Source of the DNA: Methylobacterium oryzihabitans
GTDB taxonomy: Bacteria; Pseudomonadota; Alphaproteobacteria; Rhizobiales; Beijerinckiaceae
Direction of reading: 5' to 3'
Assembly (NCBI RefSeq): GCF_004004555.2
Contig: NZ_SACP01000009.1
Coordinates: 62,001-126,000 of the forward strand
Length of the DNA stretch: 64,000 nucleotides
The notes below the pieces were generated by a model. The model was not told the origin of the DNA and made no database searches. It saw only the letters and a program-made list of their open reading frames with translations. The position numbers and the translations under genes are program-made. The number at the start of each line of letters is the position of its first letter. Position 1 is the first letter of the stretch. Positions 60,057 through 64,000 of the stretch are shown in pieces.

Positions 60057-60983
60057 TCACGCGCCGGCCTTCACGTTCCGCTGGACGGGGATACCCTTCG
60101 CCATCGCCTTGTCGGCGAGGTTGTCGGAGATCCCGCCGCCCGGGAAGTGCACGATCCCGATCGGCGCCTGCTCCAAGATCTGGTCGTTGCGCCGGAAGGG
60201 CGCCGCCTTGCTGTGGCGCTTCCAGTCCGGCTTGAACACCACCTGGGCGACCTTGCGGTTCTCCGCCCACTTCGCGGCGATCAGCTCCGCGCCTTCGCCG
60301 CCACCGTGCAACAGCACCATGTCGGGGTACTTGGTCCTGACGCGGTCCAGGGTGTCCCAGATCACCGACACCTCCTGGAACTGCTTGCCGCCCGTGAAGG
60401 CGATCCGGGTGCCCCGCGGCAGGTGGATCTCGGTCTCGGCCCGGCGCCGGGCGCTGATGAAGTCGCGGCTATCGATCATCGCCGCGGTCATCGTCGCGCG
60501 GTTGACCTGCGAGCCGGAGCGCGGGCGCCACAGCGACTTGGTGATCCGGGTGAACCGGTGGGCGGCGGCGTCGCGGGCGTACTCGAAGGCGTTGCGGCGT
60601 TCCGAGAGCGTCATTCCAAGGGCGACGAGCCGCTCCAGCTCGACCGACAGCACCTCGCTGCCGTCCTGCTCCCGCTGGCTCTGGCGCTGCGCCTGCTCGT
60701 TCTCGTCGAGCTTGCGATCGATCGTCTCCACGCGGCGGTGGAAGACGTTCACGACCCCCCACAGCACGTCCTCGAGGTCGTCTTCCAGGCGGGTGCCGGC
60801 GAAGGCCTCCTCGAGCGCCGACATCCCGATATAGAGGGCATGGTTCAGCTTGCCGGAGTGGGGCAGGGGCCGGGGATCGTCGTGCTCCTCGAACGGGCGG
60901 TAGGCGGTGGCCGCGAGTTCCTCGAGCAGGGTCGGATCGGCGGCCAGGTCCTCGTCGAGGTCGGGGGTGAGGTGGTCTAGCAT
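60057..60983 (-). CDS. DUF2493 (SLOG superfamily) plasmid protein
   Basis: 308 residues. The C-terminal third is the DUF2493 Rossmann-like domain: GTRIAFTGGKQFQEVSVIWD, DMVLLHGGGEGAELIAAKWA and IGIVHFPGGGISDNL with the Gly-rich nucleotide-binding pattern. The N-terminal two thirds are helical (LERLVALGMTLSERRNAFEY). Such proteins are frequent on alphaproteobacterial plasmids and are thought to bind nucleotide-like ligands; function unknown. Structured leader copy 3 lies directly upstream. Confidence 0.8.
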   Translation of the reverse strand: MLDHLTPDLDEDLAADPTLLEELAATAYRPFEEHDDPRPLPHSGKLNHALYIGMSALEEAFAGTRLEDDLEDVLWGVVNVFHRRVETIDRKLDENEQAQRQSQREQDGSEVLSVELERLVALGMTLSERRNAFEYARDAAAHRFTRITKSLWRPRSGSQVNRATMTAAMIDSRDFISARRRAETEIHLPRGTRIAFTGGKQFQEVSVIWDTLDRVRTKYPDMVLLHGGGEGAELIAAKWAENRKVAQVVFKPDWKRHSKAAPFRRNDQILEQAPIGIVHFPGGGISDNLADKAMAKGIPVQRNVKAGA

Positions 60984-60989
60984 CGGAGG

Positions 60990-61225
60990 CTCCTCTGGGA
61001 TCCGGAGGGCTCGCGTCCATCGCGGCCTTCATGGCGACCCAAGGCCGGGCTCGGGGGCCTGGCGCACCCGCGCGACGAGGATCCGCATCGCACTCTGGCG
61101 ATGCGGCCGCGCGGGCCGGAGCGGAGCGGAGGACGGCTCTACGGCCGTCGATTTTGTTTCGCGATGCAAAGCCGCCCTCGGGCGGCGGCGGAAAATCGTC
61201 GGATGCCGGCCGTTGCGCCCAAGGT
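60990..61225 (-). ncRNA. Structured leader, copy 3 (diverged)
   Basis: Upstream of the DUF2493 gene. It keeps the core of copies 1 and 2 in the same order: GGGCCGGAGCGGAGCGGAGG, CGATTTTGTTTCGCGA (61149-61164), GGAAAATCGTC (61190-61200) and CCGGCCGTTGCG. The stem arms CGATTTT and AAAATCG are conserved while the loop between them has changed completely (to a GCCGCCCTCGGGCGGCGGC hairpin). That pattern points to selection on structure. Confidence 0.55.
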
Positions 61226-61329
61226 CCCCCGACCTGGCACCCGTCGCCCTCTCAAGAAGGCCGTGGACGCTGGCGCTCTCGCGGCCCGTGACTGCCTCTC
61301 GGGCTGGTTCACACCAAGAGGGAAGCGGG

Positions 61330-62140
61330 TCACGCCGCCAGGGCATCCTCGAACTGGAGGTGGGCCACTGCGTCATTCGGGTCGAGCTGGGGCGCGAGAT
61401 GCAGGGCGAGATCCCGCGGGCCGATGTGGCAGAGGTCGGTGTTGAAGTCGTCCTCGCGGGGATCCAGCTGGCTCACCAGGATACCCGCAGCCTCGGCGCG
61501 CCGGCGCAGGGTCGCGGCACCGCTCTCGCCGGCTGGATCGGCGTCGCGGGCGATGTAGAGGTGGCGCAAGCCCCGAGGAAGGACCAGGGCGGCGAGGTGA
61601 GCCCCCGACAGGGCGGCGACATGCGGCACGGCTGGCAGGACGCGCTGGACCGACAGCACCGTCTCGACGCCCTCGCCCGCCACCATCAGGTCGGACACCG
61701 TACCGGGGAAGCGCACTCCGTGGCCGAGCTGGTTGCCGAGGGTCCGCCGCGGGTTGCGCACCGCAGCCTTGCCCCGGCCGTCCGGAGCGAGCCAGGTCCG
61801 GCCGACCGCCGTCACGGTGCCCGACAGGTCGGCGACGCTGGCCAGCAGGGCCGGATGATAGGTGTCGGGGCCCGGGGGCTCCTTGGCTGAGGCCGGTACA
61901 GGCATCGCGGGTGGAACCGCAGGGCAAGCTGGTCGACCGCGTGCTCGAGCCCGCGTGAGCGCAGGTAGGCCGCCGCAACGGTGCCGGGAACAGGCCGCCG
62001 TAGCCAGCATGCGGCGAGCCGGCTCGACCGTGTCGCGCGCCTCGGGGAGCGGGCGTGTCCGTTGCGGCACAGGCGGCTGGGTAGGGTGCCGGTGGCTTTG
62101 ACACCATGGAGGCCGACTGCGCCGTCTCTCCGGAACTTCC
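61330..62140 (-). pseudogene. Frameshifted Toprim-domain (primase-like) plasmid gene
   Basis: The C-terminal 190 residues are intact: TYHPALLASVADLSGTVTAV, MVAGEGVETVLSVQRVLPAV (Toprim Glu), HLYIARDADPAGE (Toprim Asp-x-Asp) and DFNTDLCHIGP. Upstream, VEPARRMLATA is in the same frame, but the piece that belongs between, RPVPGTVAAAYLRSRGL with LALRFHPRCLYRP, lies in another frame (about 61890-61990). Two frameshifts, near 61995 and 61885, thus break the gene, and the expected N-terminus is missing. Intact relatives on Methylobacterium plasmids are primase- or helicase-like proteins of unknown role. Confidence 0.75.
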
Positions 62141-62320
62141 TCGCCCTCGCATAAGGGGGGCGTATGGAACCAGGAACTGGTATACCGCTGATGTAGCCGG
62201 CGCCTCCGATGCAACAGAGATCTACGAGAGCGCGATCGTGTCGGCGATCTTGGTCGCCGCTGGTGAAGCTCAGGACTGAGAAGAGGCTAACAGGGCATTG
62301 GCGGAACTGGTATTGCAATA

Positions 62321-62731
62321 TTACGTTTTTTTGTGGCCGAGTTTTTGATCTCTTGCTATTTCTGAGCGTCTTGCGGCATAATTAAGAGGAACCATGGGAT
62401 AATCATCGGGTAGACCCCATTTCGCACGATACTGATCCGGTGAAAGATTTCTGCTCGCAAGATGACGCTTAAGTAGTTTGTAACGTTTTCCATCCTCTAG
62501 GCTAACAATATAATCAGAATTTACCGTATTTATTGATGATAAAGAATGTTTATTTTTCGTATTATAGGAATTTATAACGCTGATATTATTTAATGCTACA
62601 TAAATATTTGCTATAAGACATGGCAAATCGGATGATTTTATATAATGATTTTTTACATAGCTGACTATTATTTTCATCAGACCATTCATCTGCTCTTCGT
62701 ATCGATCAGACTTTACATTATCATAAAACAT
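62321..62731 (-). CDS. MucR/Ros-family regulator lacking the first zinc-finger cysteine
   Basis: 136 residues. The N-terminal IIVSYVKNHYIKSSDLPCLI and the C-terminal SLEDGKRYKLLKRHLASRNL plus SPDQYRAKWGLPDDYPMVPL are the MucR/Ros signature. In MucR the finger begins ICLEDG or VCLEDG; here Cys is Ser (VSLEDG), and the second His position is Asn (ASRN). DNA is strikingly AT-rich (62.3-62.78 kb), typical of transferred genes and of targets of MucR-like silencers. It may regulate the plasmid or have lost zinc-dependent binding. Confidence 0.8.
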   Translation of the reverse strand: MFYDNVKSDRYEEQMNGLMKIIVSYVKNHYIKSSDLPCLIANIYVALNNISVINSYNTKNKHSLSSINTVNSDYIVSLEDGKRYKLLKRHLASRNLSPDQYRAKWGLPDDYPMVPLNYAARRSEIARDQKLGHKKT

Positions 62732-62773
62732 GAGAGATCCTGCAAAATAATTTACATAATATCATGATTGCTA

Positions 62774-63235
62774 TCAAGATTTGATCCACTCAGGCTCATC
62801 TACGGGATCAATATTAAGATTGACAACTATTTCTTCTGGACCGCTCCGGACAAGCGCGCAACGCAGATCCTCCTTGTCAGAGGCATTGAGCTCTTGATGC
62901 GGCAACCACGCTGGCACTTGCAGAAAGTCACCAGGACCAGCTTCGGTGATGAACTCTAGCCGCTCACCCCAACGCATAAGCGCACGTCCGGAGATAACGT
63001 AGATCACGCTTTCCAGCGGTCCGTGATGATGGGCGCCTGTGATCTCGCCAGGTCGGATATGGTTGGTTCCGGCCCACAGCGCCTGCGCGCCCGTCCGACT
63101 GCCGCTCAGGGCAACCTGGCGGTTCATGCCCTTGGTTTCGGGGGTGTCGCAGCTCTGCAGGGCGGCCCGGACAACACGAATGCCCTGATTGCGCCAATCG
63201 GGGGAGAGGGTCGGCGGGCCTTCATTAGCGGGCAT
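62774..63235 (-). CDS. Cupin-domain protein beside nikR/urease
   Basis: 153 residues. Cupin motif 1 is HIRPGEITGAHHHGPLESVI (metal-binding His-x-His-x4-Glu type, here HHHGPLE) followed by YVISGRALMRWGE. Motif 2 is GDFLQVPAWLPHQELNA. Small single-domain cupins of this type bind a metal, possibly nickel, and often act as enzymes or sensors. It is divergent from nikR2 (74-base gap), so the two may share an operator. Substrate unknown. Confidence 0.75.
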   Translation of the reverse strand: MPANEGPPTLSPDWRNQGIRVVRAALQSCDTPETKGMNRQVALSGSRTGAQALWAGTNHIRPGEITGAHHHGPLESVIYVISGRALMRWGERLEFITEAGPGDFLQVPAWLPHQELNASDKEDLRCALVRSGPEEIVVNLNIDPVDEPEWIKS

Positions 63236-63308
63236 AAGATCCTCCTTGACGCTCTGGTCTCCGCTCTATGGTCTGCGGCTCCAGATGGAACTGGCTCAGG
63301 GGGTACGC

Positions 63309-63728
63309 GTGCAACGGATCACCATCACGATCGAGGATGATCTCCTAGGCGAAATCGACAAGATTGTGGAAGGTCGTGGCTATAACAGCCGCTCGGAAGC
63401 CGTGCGCGACATGGTTCGCGACCACATCGCCCACCGCAAAATTACAGAACTTTCCGAAATTTCCTGCTATGCAACACTGACTTACATTTATGAGCATCAC
63501 GTGCGTGATCTACCGAACCGGCTCGCCGATATTGGGCACCATCATCAGGGTCTCGCGATCTCCACGCTTCACCTGCACATCACCCATGAGAGCTGCCTCG
63601 AAGTCGTGGTCCTGCGCGGGACCGTCAGCCAAGTCCGTGCGTACGCCGATGAAGTGACGACCCAACGCGGGGTCACCCAAGGAAGGCTTCACATCATGGC
63701 GGCGGAGTCCATACTCCATGCACATTAA
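63309..63728 (+). CDS. nikR: NikR, nickel-responsive regulator (copy 2)
   Basis: 139 residues from GTG 63309 (MQRITITIEDDLLGEIDK); an ATG at 63285 is an alternative. Helix 2 is SRSEAVRDMVRDH. Metal ligands are in GHHHQG (77-79), HLH (88 and 90) and SCLEV (Cys96). It differs from copy 1 mainly in the linker and lacks its His-rich tail. Directly upstream of urease, it probably couples nickel supply to urease expression or to the cupin gene. Confidence 0.92.
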   Translation: MQRITITIEDDLLGEIDKIVEGRGYNSRSEAVRDMVRDHIAHRKITELSEISCYATLTYIYEHHVRDLPNRLADIGHHHQGLAISTLHLHITHESCLEVVVLRGTVSQVRAYADEVTTQRGVTQGRLHIMAAESILHAH

Positions 63729-63832
63729 CTAGGCAGAATGCCCACGATCTGCGCGGTTCAGTATGATCTTTTCAGTTTTCCTCATACCGCCCTGTGTTAC
63801 CAAAGGCCACCCCTGCTGGAAGGAGTGGCCGC

Positions 63833-64000
63833 ATGCATCTCGCCCCCCATGAGGTCGACAAGCTCACGCTCATGTCGATCGGTCTGTTAGCGCAGCGGCG
63901 GCTCGCGCGCGGCTTGCGCCTGAACCATCCCGAGGCCGTGGCGCTCATCGCTTTGGTGGTCCTGGAGCTGATCCGAGACGGCAAGCACTCGGTCCCAGAC
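63833..64000 (+). CDS. ureA: UreA, urease gamma subunit (partial)
   Basis: The first 56 residues, cut by the window end. [20 protein letters not shown] then [19 protein letters not shown] and [10 protein letters not shown] match the gamma-subunit pattern (usually MxLTPREKDKL and RRxARGLKLNYPEAVA). GGAAGGAG lies about 10 bases before the ATG. Urease hydrolyses urea to ammonia and needs nickel, in line with the adjacent nikR. Downstream ureB and ureC lie outside the window. Confidence 0.93.
   Translation, partial: MHLAPHEVDKLTLMSIGLLAQRRLARGLRLNHPEAVALIALVVLELIRDGKHSVPD

Noticed and set aside
1..64000. CRISPR array or cas genes
   Set aside because: No regularly spaced identical repeats and no Cas-like proteins seen.

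Overview
The window looks like Methylobacteriaceae DNA (Methylobacterium or a close relative). It is GC-rich and carries a calcium-type methanol dehydrogenase operon (mxaFJGIRSA), cobalamin and nickel uptake genes, the start of a urease operon and a repABC-type plasmid maintenance module. Because methanol oxidation, urease and repABC genes sit on one contig, the source is either a large repABC replicon (megaplasmid or chromid) or a chromosome with an integrated conjugative plasmid. The sequence alone does not decide between these.

Layout. 1-6.3 kb (minus strand): mxaF, mxaJ, mxaG, mxaI, mxaR, mxaS and partial mxaA, read from an AT-rich promoter region at about 6.3-7.2 kb. 7.2-14 kb (plus): a decayed COG0523 GTPase, a cobalamin riboswitch, a SAM methyltransferase and a TonB/ABC vitamin B12 uptake operon. 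14.1-17.1 kb (minus): nikR, a TonB receptor that is probably for nickel, and a small His-containing secreted protein. 17.7-26 kb: a class II Fic protein, wrecked IS630 and IS5 elements, and repC, repA and repB in an unusual order, with two parS-like palindromes inside repB. 26.5-50.9 kb: a type IVB (Dot/Icm, IncI, MPF_I) secretion system with DotA, DotB, DotC, an IcmT-like protein, DotI, DotH, DotG, DotO and DotM homologues, two peptidoglycan hydrolases, three tandem secreted paralogues and a Fic protein. 51.1-57.9 kb: a Rhizobiales-type DNA-processing module (MOBQ relaxase/helicase TraA, an oriT with an RSF1010-like nic core, TraC, TraD and a VirD4-type coupling protein TraG). 58-62.7 kb: small plasmid genes, three of them behind copies of one structured leader, a frameshifted Toprim gene and an AT-rich MucR/Ros-like regulator. 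62.8-64 kb: a cupin, a second nikR and the start of ureA.

The most interesting system is the conjugation apparatus. A type IVB transfer channel is joined to a type IVA-style relaxase and coupling protein. The one protein that resembles the type IVB coupling ATPase DotL/IcmO has lost its Walker A motif. A Fic protein encoded inside the transfer region shares its roughly 110-residue C-terminal domain, including the last 20 residues, with the relaxase. This suggests that toxin and relaxase carry one transfer signal, as in the VbhT/Bep family of Bartonella, but here with a different class of channel.

The two ends share a nickel theme: one NikR next to an outer-membrane receptor and one NikR next to urease. 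All calls come from reading the sequence by eye. No database search, folding program or structure prediction was run.
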